From Pedobacter nyackensis (GTDB lineage Bacteria; Bacteroidota; Bacteroidia; Sphingobacteriales; Sphingobacteriaceae), in NCBI RefSeq assembly GCF_900176505.1, contig NZ_FWYB01000005.1, positions 62,001-126,000 of the forward strand: 64,000 nt of DNA, given 5' to 3'. Below are positions 17,084 to 26,581 of the stretch, one piece after another. How positions within the stretch are numbered: the first letter of the stretch is position 1; every line of letters starts with the position of its first letter. Position numbers and translations under genes: made by a program. Under the pieces are notes generated by a model. The model saw only the letters and a list, made by a program, of their open reading frames with translations, was not told the origin of the DNA and ran no database searches.

Positions 17084-20000
17084 ATGACAGTTAAAAATAC
17101 AATTCATAAAATATTTTTGCTCCTGGTTATGCTGCTGCCTTTTGCGGCGGCTGCCCAGGAAACCAGCGGTACCTTAAATGGGCAGGTGCTGGATGCAGGA
17201 GGAGAACCATTGCCGGGTACTTCTGTTACCGCCATACATCAACCCTCGGGTACAAAGTATGCTACGGCAACCGATAAAAACGGTCATTATTATTTACCCA
17301 ATCTACGTATCGGTGGACCCTATGTGGTAGAAGCCGTGATGATGAGCATGAAAAATGATAAACGTGAGGGGATTACCATTCGCTTAGGAGCGGCTGTGGT
17401 ACTAAACTTTGCATTGAGCAACGCATCACAACAGCTGTCGGAAGTAGCTATCAAGGGCACTAAAAGAGGTCCGCAGGCCAGTGCATACGGATCGGGTAAA
17501 AACATCAGTGGCGATCAGATCCGCAATATGGCTACCGTATCACGTAGTATTACCGATATTACCCGCTTAGTGCCTCAGGCCAGTAAAGACAATAGTTTTG
17601 GTGGTACTAACTTCAGGTACAATAACGTAACCATTGATGGTGCAATTAACAATGATGCCATTGGTTTTAGTCCTTCATTAGGCGGTCAGTCGGGCACCTC
17701 TGGAATGGCAGGAAGTTCTACCCGAACAAATCCCATATCGATCGATGCTATTGAGGATATGCAGGTTTATTTAGCCCCATACGATGTGAAGATAGGTAAT
17801 TTTACCGGTGGTTCTGTGAATGCAGTAACCAGGAGCGGAACCAATACCTTAAGTGGATCGGTTTATGGTTTTGGCCGTAATGCTGCCGTAACAGGAAACG
17901 ATCGCGTAGGGACATTGGGAAAAATGAACAGCGATTTCTATGATTACCAGACCGGTTTTCGCATTAGTTTCCCTATCATAAAAAACAAATTGTTTTTCTT
18001 TAGTAATGAAGAGATTACCCGTAGACAAGATCCTTCGCAGCTCATAGCGGGGATTGCTGAAACGGCTCATATTTTAAGCAGTAAGGATGCTGCGGATATT
18101 AGCGCTACCAACTTTTTCAACGCAGGATCGGCAGGTTTATTTAATACTTATGCGAAATCTACTAAGTTTTTTAACCGTTTGGACTGGAACATCAATGATA
18201 GACATCAGTTGGCCATTAGAAATAATACCATCATTTCCGAAGCCTCACATATGGATCGCGATCAGCAGGATTTCAGGTTCAGTAGCATGGGTTTTACACA
18301 GAAGAATAACCAAAGTTCTACAGTTGCCGAACTGAAAAGCAGGTTCAGCAACAGCTTGTCGGGTAACCTATTAGTAGGCTATACTGCCGTAAATGATTCC
18401 AGGGATCCATTCGGCGACCCAAGTTTGCCACAGGTGCAAATTGCAGGTAGAACACCAGGAACCACGATTTACCTGGGCACAGATCGCGAAGCCAGCATTT
18501 TTGATATGAAACAGCGTACGCTGGAACTTACGGCAAATGTAAACTGGAACCTGGGTAAGCATACCATAACCTTGGGAACACATAATGAGTTTTACAATAT
18601 TACCTATGGTTTTGTAAATGCCTGGAACGGAAGGGTTGATTATTTAAGTATTGAAGATTATTTGAACAACAATCCATACCGGGTACGTGGTGCATACAAT
18701 TATGAGAATAACAGTCGCGCTTATATTGAGCCGCACCCTGGCGCGAAGTTTAACATCAATTTATACAGTTTATATGTGCAGGATGAAATCAGGGTTTCGG
18801 AGAAGCTGAAGGTAATTCCAGGATTAAGAGCAGACATGGCTTACCTGGGCGACAGGCCTGAACTGAGTGATAAAACGCGCAGGGCATTGGCTGATCCGTT
18901 TTTCGGGAATACCTATGATTACACACCTTTAAGCAGGATCACCAATAAGTACCTGAATAAGGTGCAGCTATCGCCAAGGGTAGGTTTCAGGTATGATTGG
19001 AATGGAGATCAAAGCTTAATATTACGTGGGGGAGCAGGTCTTTTTACCGGCCGTATCCCTATGGCCTGGCTGGCTTATGCGTTTTATAACAATGGAAACA
19101 GTTATGGTGGTTTTGACCAGAAGGCTGATCAGAAACCTTTTGTACCGGGAAGTAATCCGCTAAAAGGTGGGCCAAATGGTATTGCAGATTTTATTCAGGC
19201 AAACGGTTCAATTACTAATAATCCTAATAGTGGTAAAACCCAGATCGATTTAATTGATAATGGTTTTGTAATGCCTCAGGTACTGCGTACAAGTTTGGGA
19301 TTGGATTACACCTCTGCTAGCCAGTGGAAATTAGGTGTAGATGCCATTTATACCAAAAACATCAAAGATGTATTGTTTCAACAGTTGAACGTGCAGGATA
19401 ACCCGACCTATTACGGTTATGATAAAGGTCATCAGCAACCGGTATATAGTGGTACTGTAGATCAGCGTTTTTCAAATACCTATTTGTTAAGCAACACCAG
19501 TAAAGGCTATCGTTATAGTTTAACAGCAAGTATCGGTAAAAATATTGCTGATCAGTTGCAGGCTTCTGTTTCCTATACTTACGGACAATCGAAAGATCTT
19601 TCCAATGGGGTGCGTAACTCGATGGAATCCAACTGGCAGTTGAACCAGTCGCTGGTGCCAAACAATCCAGTATTGGCCAATAGCAATTTTGATATCAGAA
19701 ACCGTATTGTGAGCACCATCAGTTACAATAAGTTGTGGAGTAAAGCAGGTAAAACTAACGTTTCATTATTTGTGAGTGCACAATCGGGTAGTCCTTTTAC
19801 TTATGGCGTGGTTAACAATAGCGTACAGGGCTTACCACAGCAGGTGAGTCTGGCTTATATTCCGAATACTGATGAGGCGATCCGCTATTTCCAGAATAAT
19901 ACAGCTGGAACAGCTGAGCAACAGGCCGAGGCTTTTAACAGTTTTATTGATGGAGATAAATATTTAAGCAGCAGAAGGGGGCAGTTTACAGAAAGAAATG

Positions 20001-20326
20001 AAGGCCGTACGCCCTGGAATGTTCAGGCCGATCTACATGTTTCACACGATCTGTTTGTAAAATCAGATAGGAAGCAGTTTATAACGCTTACTGCGGATGT
20101 AATGAACCTGACCAACCTGATCAACAAAAGCTGGGGTATTCAGTATTTCTCCCCCAACACCTTCAACTCTACTTCCAGTGTGGGCTTAACGCCGGTGCTG
20201 TTTCCTCCCTCGCAAAATTCGGTAGAGTACCCTTTGTATCAGTTTAAATCGCCGGGCAAGCCTTACAGTATTGATTATTATGGATCAAGAACTCAGGTTC
20301 AGCTGGGTTTAAGGTACACGTTTTAA
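17084..20326 (+). CDS. Oar-like TonB-dependent receptor
   Basis: A 1080-residue outer-membrane receptor. Signal peptide (cleavage near AAAAQE), carboxypeptidase-regulatory-like domain (about 28-110, LNGQVLDAGGEPLPGTSVTA), plug (about 130-250, with SRSITDITRLVPQASKDNSF and FTGGSVNAVTRSGTNTLSG) and a barrel that ends TQVQLGLRYTF. This is the Oar-type group in which the plug is followed by the GGxVNAVTRSGTN pattern. It lacks an STN domain, so unlike the first receptor of the operon it should not signal to FecR itself. Its stop overlaps the next start by one base (TAATG). Confidence 0.93.
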   Translation: MTVKNTIHKIFLLLVMLLPFAAAAQETSGTLNGQVLDAGGEPLPGTSVTAIHQPSGTKYATATDKNGHYYLPNLRIGGPYVVEAVMMSMKNDKREGITIRLGAAVVLNFALSNASQQLSEVAIKGTKRGPQASAYGSGKNISGDQIRNMATVSRSITDITRLVPQASKDNSFGGTNFRYNNVTIDGAINNDAIGFSPSLGGQSGTSGMAGSSTRTNPISIDAIEDMQVYLAPYDVKIGNFTGGSVNAVTRSGTNTLSGSVYGFGRNAAVTGNDRVGTLGKMNSDFYDYQTGFRISFPIIKNKLFFFSNEEITRRQDPSQLIAGIAETAHILSSKDAADISATNFFNAGSAGLFNTYAKSTKFFNRLDWNINDRHQLAIRNNTIISEASHMDRDQQDFRFSSMGFTQKNNQSSTVAELKSRFSNSLSGNLLVGYTAVNDSRDPFGDPSLPQVQIAGRTPGTTIYLGTDREASIFDMKQRTLELTANVNWNLGKHTITLGTHNEFYNITYGFVNAWNGRVDYLSIEDYLNNNPYRVRGAYNYENNSRAYIEPHPGAKFNINLYSLYVQDEIRVSEKLKVIPGLRADMAYLGDRPELSDKTRRALADPFFGNTYDYTPLSRITNKYLNKVQLSPRVGFRYDWNGDQSLILRGGAGLFTGRIPMAWLAYAFYNNGNSYGGFDQKADQKPFVPGSNPLKGGPNGIADFIQANGSITNNPNSGKTQIDLIDNGFVMPQVLRTSLGLDYTSASQWKLGVDAIYTKNIKDVLFQQLNVQDNPTYYGYDKGHQQPVYSGTVDQRFSNTYLLSNTSKGYRYSLTASIGKNIADQLQASVSYTYGQSKDLSNGVRNSMESNWQLNQSLVPNNPVLANSNFDIRNRIVSTISYNKLWSKAGKTNVSLFVSAQSGSPFTYGVVNNSVQGLPQQVSLAYIPNTDEAIRYFQNNTAGTAEQQAEAFNSFIDGDKYLSSRRGQFTERNEGRTPWNVQADLHVSHDLFVKSDRKQFITLTADVMNLTNLINKSWGIQYFSPNTFNSTSSVGLTPVLFPPSQNSVEYPLYQFKSPGKPYSIDYYGSRTQVQLGLRYTF

Positions 20327-22572
20327 TGATGAAGATGAATCGAAATATGACATACAATATGAGTTATTCAAGAAAATTTAATACCTCCATTAGCAAGTGG
20401 TTCGGTATATTGACTCTTTTTATCGTGCTGTTTAGCGCCTGTAAAAAAGATGAGGTGGAAATTGTAAAAGTTCCGGTTGAGGTTAAAGATTATTACCCGA
20501 ACAGTGGTAACCAGGGAACGCTGGTGACTATTGAGGGAACAGGTTTTCCGGCTTCTCCAAATGCAATAACTGCAACTTTTGGTGGTGCTGCAGCAGATGT
20601 GGTAAGTGCCACTTCAACAGCTATTGTTTTAAGGGCTCCTGCTGGTGGACGCACCGGAGAAATTGTGATGAAGGTGAACAATGAGACCCTAAATATTGGT
20701 ACTTATACTTATCAGGAGTTGAGTGTTCAGACGATAAGTCCGGCCAATGGTGCTGCGGGTGCTCATATCCGTATTACTGGTGCAGGGTTTAGCAGTACAA
20801 ATGGACCTGCCGAAGTGTATGTAAATGGCAAGTTAGCCACGGTGGTAAGTGCCAGTGATAATCTGCTGGTTGCTGAGGTTCCTGAGGGGGCAGGCACAGG
20901 ACCGGTAACCGTTAAGGTTGATGGGAAAGAGGCCTCGGGGCAAATCTTCAAGTTTCAGGTTATATCCGGAATTAAACCTGCATCAGGTGGGAAAGGTACG
21001 CACGTAAAAATTACAGGTGGTGGTTTTGATGAGGTATTGGCTGGTAATTTTGTAGATTTCAATGGTAAACAGGCAATGGTTTTAGAAGCAACGGCTGATT
21101 ATCTTGTAGTTGTTGCACCTGAGGGTGTACAGACCGGACCGGTATCGGTTACCATCAATAATCAAAAAGCAGCCGGGCCGATGTTTACACTCGTGCCGAT
21201 GCCAGTAATAGAAACGGTAACTCCATTAAGTGGACCCGCCGGTACAGAAATGACCATTACAGGATTAAACTTCAGCACATTTACAGATGAAAATAAGGTA
21301 ACTGTAAATGGTAAGCAGCTGGTGGTATTAACTGCTACATCTTTCAAACTTACCTTAAGTATTCCTGGTGGAACGGGTGATGGTAAAGTTATTTTGAATG
21401 TGAACGACCAGATTGTTCAGGGGCCTGATTTTAAAGATCAGGGTTTGGGTATAGCCGGGTTAAGTCCGGATAATGGACTTGCCGGCACAGAGGTGACGAT
21501 TACCGGAACAGGATTTAATACGAACGCTTCTGCAAATACTGTTACTTTTAATGGAGTAACTGCACAGGTAATTAGTGCTACAGCTACAAGTCTGGTGGTG
21601 ATTGCGCCGACGGCATTAACTACGGGGCCTGTAAAAGTTGTAAACGGAGGGCAAAACGCCATATCACCAGTAAACTTTAACAGAGCGGGTGTAATGACTT
21701 TAGCGGGTGGACCGGGAAAAACCGATCTGAGCATTCGTGACCGTGGGGCAAGTATTGCCGTTGATAGCCATGGAAACGTGTTTGTGATGGAGCTCACCAA
21801 TCATGTGATTAAAAAGATTACACCACAAGGTGTTGTTTCTGTATTTGCCGGTACTTCAGGGCAAACAGGTAACCAAAATGGCACGGGCACTTCTGCCTCA
21901 TTCAATTTTAGTTACATATCGGGTATGGTAATAGACAAACAGGATGTGTTATACATTACAGATGGTGGTAATAGCAGCGTTCGTAAAATTACACCTGCAG
22001 GTGTGGTAAGTACTTATGCCGTGAACCTGACCGTTCCGGGGAAGCTGGCTATTGACGACAATGGCGATTTATATGTGCAAACCCAGTATAGCTTAACAAA
22101 AGTAGATAAGGCCGGAGTTAGATCGGTTGTACGAGGTTTTAATGGTGGCAATGAACAAGCCAGACCGGTAATTATTGGTTCTTTCTTCTATTACACTGAC
22201 AATGATAATCTTTTGATTAGTCGTTTTGACCTAAGTAATGGTACAAATCAGCGAAGCTGGGCAGGAGATGGGAATTTTGGAAATTCCGATGGGCCTAAAA
22301 ATCAGTCAATGTTGGTTACACCAAGAGGATATATTATAGATGGACAGGGTAATTTCTATTTTTCTGATGGCTTTAGCCAAACAACACGAAAAATAAATAT
22401 GATTTTAAACGAGATCAGCACCGTCTCCAGACAACCTGCGAGAGGTTATAAAGATGGCGGTTTAAATGAGGCGGAATTCTCTAGCCGAGATGATATGGCT
22501 ATAGATAAGGATGGCAACATTTATATCGTAGATCAGGGAAATAATGCAATTAGAAAGATGTTTTTGAAGTAG
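20326..22572 (+). CDS. IPT/TIG and NHL-repeat lipoprotein
   Basis: A 748-residue lipoprotein (Cys39 in LFSAC; nearby ATGs make the exact start uncertain). Five consecutive IPT/TIG immunoglobulin-like domains fill about residues 50-450; each opens with a pattern like ISPANGAAGAHIRITGAGFS. The last 300 residues are NHL-type beta-propeller repeats (SIAVDSHGNVFVMELTNHVI, MVIDKQDVLYITDGGNSSV, MAIDKDGNIYIVDQGNNAIR). Proteins of this build are typically surface-exposed and bind glycans or proteins. It is the last gene of the train; a terminator follows 18 bases after the stop. Confidence 0.9.
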   Translation: MMKMNRNMTYNMSYSRKFNTSISKWFGILTLFIVLFSACKKDEVEIVKVPVEVKDYYPNSGNQGTLVTIEGTGFPASPNAITATFGGAAADVVSATSTAIVLRAPAGGRTGEIVMKVNNETLNIGTYTYQELSVQTISPANGAAGAHIRITGAGFSSTNGPAEVYVNGKLATVVSASDNLLVAEVPEGAGTGPVTVKVDGKEASGQIFKFQVISGIKPASGGKGTHVKITGGGFDEVLAGNFVDFNGKQAMVLEATADYLVVVAPEGVQTGPVSVTINNQKAAGPMFTLVPMPVIETVTPLSGPAGTEMTITGLNFSTFTDENKVTVNGKQLVVLTATSFKLTLSIPGGTGDGKVILNVNDQIVQGPDFKDQGLGIAGLSPDNGLAGTEVTITGTGFNTNASANTVTFNGVTAQVISATATSLVVIAPTALTTGPVKVVNGGQNAISPVNFNRAGVMTLAGGPGKTDLSIRDRGASIAVDSHGNVFVMELTNHVIKKITPQGVVSVFAGTSGQTGNQNGTGTSASFNFSYISGMVIDKQDVLYITDGGNSSVRKITPAGVVSTYAVNLTVPGKLAIDDNGDLYVQTQYSLTKVDKAGVRSVVRGFNGGNEQARPVIIGSFFYYTDNDNLLISRFDLSNGTNQRSWAGDGNFGNSDGPKNQSMLVTPRGYIIDGQGNFYFSDGFSQTTRKINMILNEISTVSRQPARGYKDGGLNEAEFSSRDDMAIDKDGNIYIVDQGNNAIRKMFLK

Positions 22573-22590
22573 AATTTTTTCAATAGCATG

Positions 22591-22627
22591 AAGGCCGGTA
22601 TCGTTTCAAAACGATACCGGCCTTTTT
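22591..22627 (+). terminator. Rho-independent terminator of FAS1 gene train
   Basis: AAGGCCGGTATCGTTT pairs with AAACGATACCGGCCTT and is followed by TTTTTG. It is nearly identical to the terminator after leuS (2422-2459), including the 3' arm AACGATACCGGCC. Confidence 0.9.
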
Positions 22628-22740
22628 GTTTCCATAGGAAACTCATACAAGGAATTATTTAAATCAAAAAATATTAGTGTAATTCAGAAAGAATTCCGAA
22701 CTTCTACAATAGTTTCTACTCACATAAATATTATTAACTT

Positions 22741-23271
22741 ATGTACAGCTCCTCACTGCTTCGGCAGGTAGCAATAACCTTTTTGGTTATGTTAGCTGTC
22801 AATCCTATTTATGCGCAAAAAAGTTCCGCTAGTGCCTATGTCAAAAACGTGGTACTAAAGGAATCCTCCAATAATTATCTTCCTGACAGAATTGTTGGTA
22901 AGTGGATTACTGAACAGAAAAATCTCGTTGTTGAGATCTATAGGTCAGGTGTCGAATTTAAAGCAAAAGTTTTGTGGTTTGATGATGAAGATGAGGTGAG
23001 TAGTCCAATAGACAGCAGGGTAGACTTCAGAAATCCTAACCCGGCACTAAGAAGTAGAAAGCTTTTGGGAATGGAAGTACTAAGACAACTGAGGTTTAAA
23101 GAGGAGTCGAATAGCTGGGAGGATGGCATCATTTACGATTCAATCAGCGGCAAAGAATGGAGCTCCTGTGCTTTTTTTACAGATAGCGGGCGCTTACGCG
23201 TAAAAGGCTACTGGCAATTTAAAATGCTTTGCAAAAGCATAGATTTTTTACCTTATAAGGGCCAGCGTTAA
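22741..23271 (+). CDS. DUF2147 family exported protein
   Basis: A 176-residue secreted or periplasmic protein with an N-terminal signal peptide (cleavage near IYAQKS). The body fits DUF2147: IVGKWITEQKNLVVEIYRSG at the start, FRNPNPALRSRKLLGMEVL in the middle, then WEDGIIYDSISGKEW and LRVKGYWQF. DUF2147 proteins are lipocalin-like in build and of unknown function. It stands alone: a terminator lies upstream and 85 bases separate it from the next gene on the same strand. Confidence 0.85.
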   Translation: MYSSSLLRQVAITFLVMLAVNPIYAQKSSASAYVKNVVLKESSNNYLPDRIVGKWITEQKNLVVEIYRSGVEFKAKVLWFDDEDEVSSPIDSRVDFRNPNPALRSRKLLGMEVLRQLRFKEESNSWEDGIIYDSISGKEWSSCAFFTDSGRLRVKGYWQFKMLCKSIDFLPYKGQR

Positions 23272-23356
23272 ATAATTTTCAGGTTTACTGTGTCATTTTT
23301 AATTCGTAGTGTAACAAATTCTATATTTCGTCTACTAATTATGTAGAAAATTAGAT

Positions 23357-25786
23357 ATGAAACGAATTATAGCATTGTTTATAGGTTTGGGGACGTTGTT
23401 TAGTGCTAAAGCACAATTCTCACTGGGTGGAGCAGCCAAAATTACAGTAACAGGTAGGGTATCTGCAGTAATTCTTGATTCAGTAACGAAAAAACCAATA
23501 GATTATGCAAGTGTTTCATTAATCAAAGTGAAGGATAGCAAATCTGTAAATGGTGCAGTTACCGATCAAAAAGGGAAAGTCGTGCTGCAAAATGTAAGTC
23601 CCGATGAGTACAAGTTATCCGTAGGCTTTATGGGCTATAAAACAAAAGTAGTGCTGATTAAAACTACGCTTGAAAAACCTGATCATAATGTTGGTGTAGT
23701 CTATATAAGCCCTACAGCGGATAATTTAAAGGAAGTGGAAATTACCGGGCAAAAGGCCTTGATTGAAAATAAGGTAGATAAGCTGGTATATAATGCTGAA
23801 CAGGACATTACCAACGCAGGTGGTGATGCTACTGATGTGATGCGTAAGGTGCCGATGCTTTCTGTTGATATCAATGGAAACGTTCAGTTACGCGGTAGTG
23901 CGGTAAGGGTTTTAATCAATGGGAAACCCTCCGGAACAATGGCGAATAGCGTTGCCGACGCTTTGAAGATGATTCCTGCGGAGCAGATTAAAAGCGTTGA
24001 GGTAATAACCAGCCCTTCTGCAAAATACGATGCTGAAGGTTCGGGCGGTATCATTAACATCATCACAAAGAAAAAAACTGCCGAAGGAGTTAGCGGAAGT
24101 TTAAATACCACCGTAGGTACACGTTCTAATAATGGAAGTTTTAACCTCAGTGCCAAAACCGGACGCTTGTCTGTAAATGGAAGTTTGGGGCTAAATCAGG
24201 CCTATCCACAAAACTCTAAAGTCGTTACTTTTAATAGTGCTACTGTAGATGGAGTAACCAATACGACATTGCAAGATGGCTATTCTAAATGGTCAAGGGT
24301 TGGCTATAATGGTAGTTATGGTATGGACTACGATATCAATGGTTACAATAACATCAGTACTAATGTGAAACTGAATCGGTTTTCGAATGGTGGACCAGGC
24401 AGGTCTGAAATCCTTAGAAATGGTATTGCCTCTACCAATATCAGGGATATGGATATGAGCTTTAATAACCTGGACTGGAATGTGGATTACCGGAAGACCA
24501 GTAAAAAGGAAGGGGAGGAGTTTAGTATTTCAGCACAATTGTCGACCGGCAGGAACGGCAGTGATTTTAGTAATCAGTTTATTAGTGCAGGCATTCCTGA
24601 TGTGCTCATCTTAGGTCACAATACCGGTAAAAACAATGAATATACCCTCCAAAGTGATTACACTTATCCTTTTAGCAAAACCACAGTTTTGGAAACCGGT
24701 TTAAAAGGAATCTTCAGAAACATCATAAGTGATTACGATCAGGCACAACAGGACTTTGATTATGATCAGAATGTGGCAGCTGCATATGGCGTATTAAGTT
24801 TTAAGCTAACCAAAAAAATAACAGTTAAAGGGGGCGTAAGAGCCGAGTATACTAAAATTGATGGTTTGGCTGGTAATAGCCTAAACTTCGATAACGATTA
24901 TTTTAACTTGTTTCCAAGTATGATCATCTCGCGAACTTTAAAGGGGATGAGTACGCTTAAACTGAGCTATAACCGTAGGGTACAACGTCCGAGTTTGTTT
25001 TATCTGAATCCCTTTAGGAATGAAAGCGATGTGTTTAACCCGATGCAAGGGAATCCAAAACTGGCGCCTGAGTTAACAGATAATATAGAGTTGGGATATT
25101 CGACTTTCATTAAAGGTTCGGTAATTAACGCCTCTATATTTTACCGCAATACTCAGGATGTAATTGAAAGCGCAATTCAGCCAATTGTTGAAAACGGAAT
25201 AGGTAAAAATCTAACTACTTATATTAATGTGGGTACGAGCCAATCCTATGGTTTGAATGTTTTTGGTTCCTACAATCCAAAGCCAAAATGGACTTTAATG
25301 GCTAACCTGGGTTTAAACACTTATGAGATTAACGGTACAAATAATAATGTGAATACGGGTACATTTTTGAATTATACCGCTTTCGCAAGATCGGCATATG
25401 CCTTGCCAAAAGGTTGGAGCACCGAACTTTGGGGAGTGATTAATGCACCGAAGCGCACCTTCCAGGGTAAAACAGAGAAGATGTATTTTTATGGTGCAGC
25501 AGTGAAAAAAGAGATCTTAAAGCAAAAAGCAACCATTGGTTTAAATGTATTGAACCCTTTTAACCGCGACCTGAATATCAAAACCACAAATACGACTGCA
25601 AATTCAATTCAAAGCACCAATATTCATTACCCGCTGCGGTCTTTTGGTGTTAATTTTAGCTATAAGTTTGGTAAGATGAACTTCAATGCCCAGCCTAAAA
25701 AGAAAAAGGGTGTTAATAATGATGATTTGAAGAAGGAAGAACAGCAGCAACAGGGCGGAGGAGTTGGTGGGATGCAAACGAACTAG
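23357..25786 (+). CDS. TonB-receptor-like outer membrane beta-barrel protein
   Basis: An 809-residue outer-membrane protein of the OMP_b-brl_3 type. Signal peptide (cleavage near AKAQF), carboxypeptidase-regulatory-like domain (about 30-115), plug-like domain (DVMRKVPMLSVDINGNVQL, VLINGKPSG, VITSPSAKYDAEGSGGIINI) and barrel (RRVQRPSLFYLNPF). The last 30 residues are a Lys/Gln/Gly-rich tail that continues past the usual aromatic end of the barrel. No STN domain and no partner lipoprotein are seen. A terminator hairpin follows at 25831. Confidence 0.9.
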   Translation: MKRIIALFIGLGTLFSAKAQFSLGGAAKITVTGRVSAVILDSVTKKPIDYASVSLIKVKDSKSVNGAVTDQKGKVVLQNVSPDEYKLSVGFMGYKTKVVLIKTTLEKPDHNVGVVYISPTADNLKEVEITGQKALIENKVDKLVYNAEQDITNAGGDATDVMRKVPMLSVDINGNVQLRGSAVRVLINGKPSGTMANSVADALKMIPAEQIKSVEVITSPSAKYDAEGSGGIINIITKKKTAEGVSGSLNTTVGTRSNNGSFNLSAKTGRLSVNGSLGLNQAYPQNSKVVTFNSATVDGVTNTTLQDGYSKWSRVGYNGSYGMDYDINGYNNISTNVKLNRFSNGGPGRSEILRNGIASTNIRDMDMSFNNLDWNVDYRKTSKKEGEEFSISAQLSTGRNGSDFSNQFISAGIPDVLILGHNTGKNNEYTLQSDYTYPFSKTTVLETGLKGIFRNIISDYDQAQQDFDYDQNVAAAYGVLSFKLTKKITVKGGVRAEYTKIDGLAGNSLNFDNDYFNLFPSMIISRTLKGMSTLKLSYNRRVQRPSLFYLNPFRNESDVFNPMQGNPKLAPELTDNIELGYSTFIKGSVINASIFYRNTQDVIESAIQPIVENGIGKNLTTYINVGTSQSYGLNVFGSYNPKPKWTLMANLGLNTYEINGTNNNVNTGTFLNYTAFARSAYALPKGWSTELWGVINAPKRTFQGKTEKMYFYGAAVKKEILKQKATIGLNVLNPFNRDLNIKTTNTTANSIQSTNIHYPLRSFGVNFSYKFGKMNFNAQPKKKKGVNNDDLKKEEQQQQGGGVGGMQTN

Positions 25787-25830
25787 TTGCTTCATCTGTT
25801 CTTTTAAAATATTGCTATATTGCGTTTCGA

Positions 25831-25867
25831 AATAGCCGGATACAGTGTCGTATCAGGCTATTTTTTT
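25831..25867 (+). terminator. Rho-independent terminator
   Basis: AATAGCCGGATAC pairs with GTATCAGGCTATT (one bulge or mismatch) around loop AGTGTC, followed by a run of seven T. It ends the gene at 23357-25786. A GTG inside the loop (25845) opens a longer frame for the next gene but cannot be its real start. Confidence 0.88.
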
Positions 25868-25892
25868 CTTATTATTAGTAGTAAGAGCAAAT

Positions 25893-26513
25893 ATGGCGGC
25901 TCAGGTAGGTATATATGATTTGATAGGTGAAAAGCTATTACTCCAGCAGATTGCGATGGGGGATGAAACTGCTTTTAAGTCGATTTTTGATACCTATAAA
26001 GCCAGAACATTTACTTTCGTAGTGAATTTCATTCATTCCAAAGCCGATGCCGAAGAAATTGTGCAGGATACTTTTCTGAGCTTATGGCAAAATAGAGTCA
26101 GCCTAACCACGGTAGAGCATCCCCGCAATTATATTTACACTGTAGTACGTAATAAAACCATGCGCTATTTGAGCAATGTGGCCAGAGATGAAAAGATGAT
26201 GAAAGTTGTATGGGCCAATATGCAGATCGAAGTTAACCCCACTGAAGAGGCTTTACAATTAAGAGAAAGCAGAGAGTTGATCAATCAGGCGCTTTCTATG
26301 TTGTCTGAGCAAAAACAATTGGTATTCAGAATGTGCCGCGAACAGGGGATGAGTCACGAGAATATCGCGCTTGAAACCGGGCTGTCTAAAAGCCGGGTTA
26401 AGAATATTATGGTAGAGATCTTGAAGTATATTAAAATATTTCTTGCTCGTAATTCCTTGATTATTACGTTTCTTTTGAACGTTTTATCTTTTTTTAAAAA
26501 TAATCCAAATTAA
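25893..26513 (+). CDS. ECF RNA polymerase sigma factor, second
   Basis: A 206-residue ECF sigma factor from the chosen ATG. Region 2: AFKSIFDTYKARTFTFVVNF, then ADAEEIVQDTFLSLWQ; region 4: LSEQKQLVFRMCREQGMSHE, then ALETGLSKSRVKNIM. The hydrophobic tail (IITFLLNVLSFF) is usual in this group. I chose 25893 because the longer frame starts at a GTG inside the upstream terminator and adds residues that fit no sigma factor. fecR follows after 68 bases. Confidence 0.93.
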   Translation: MAAQVGIYDLIGEKLLLQQIAMGDETAFKSIFDTYKARTFTFVVNFIHSKADAEEIVQDTFLSLWQNRVSLTTVEHPRNYIYTVVRNKTMRYLSNVARDEKMMKVVWANMQIEVNPTEEALQLRESRELINQALSMLSEQKQLVFRMCREQGMSHENIALETGLSKSRVKNIMVEILKYIKIFLARNSLIITFLLNVLSFFKNNPN

Positions 26514-26581
26514 ACGGTCCTTTGGCTCTTCCCATGTATCTATGTTTATAGATCCACACCAATAGTGGTGCTATATTTTTG

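Noticed and set aside
21438..21800. 120-codon minus-strand frame in the IPT/TIG gene
   Set aside because: Antisense shadow of regular repeats in the IPT/TIG domains; no independent support.
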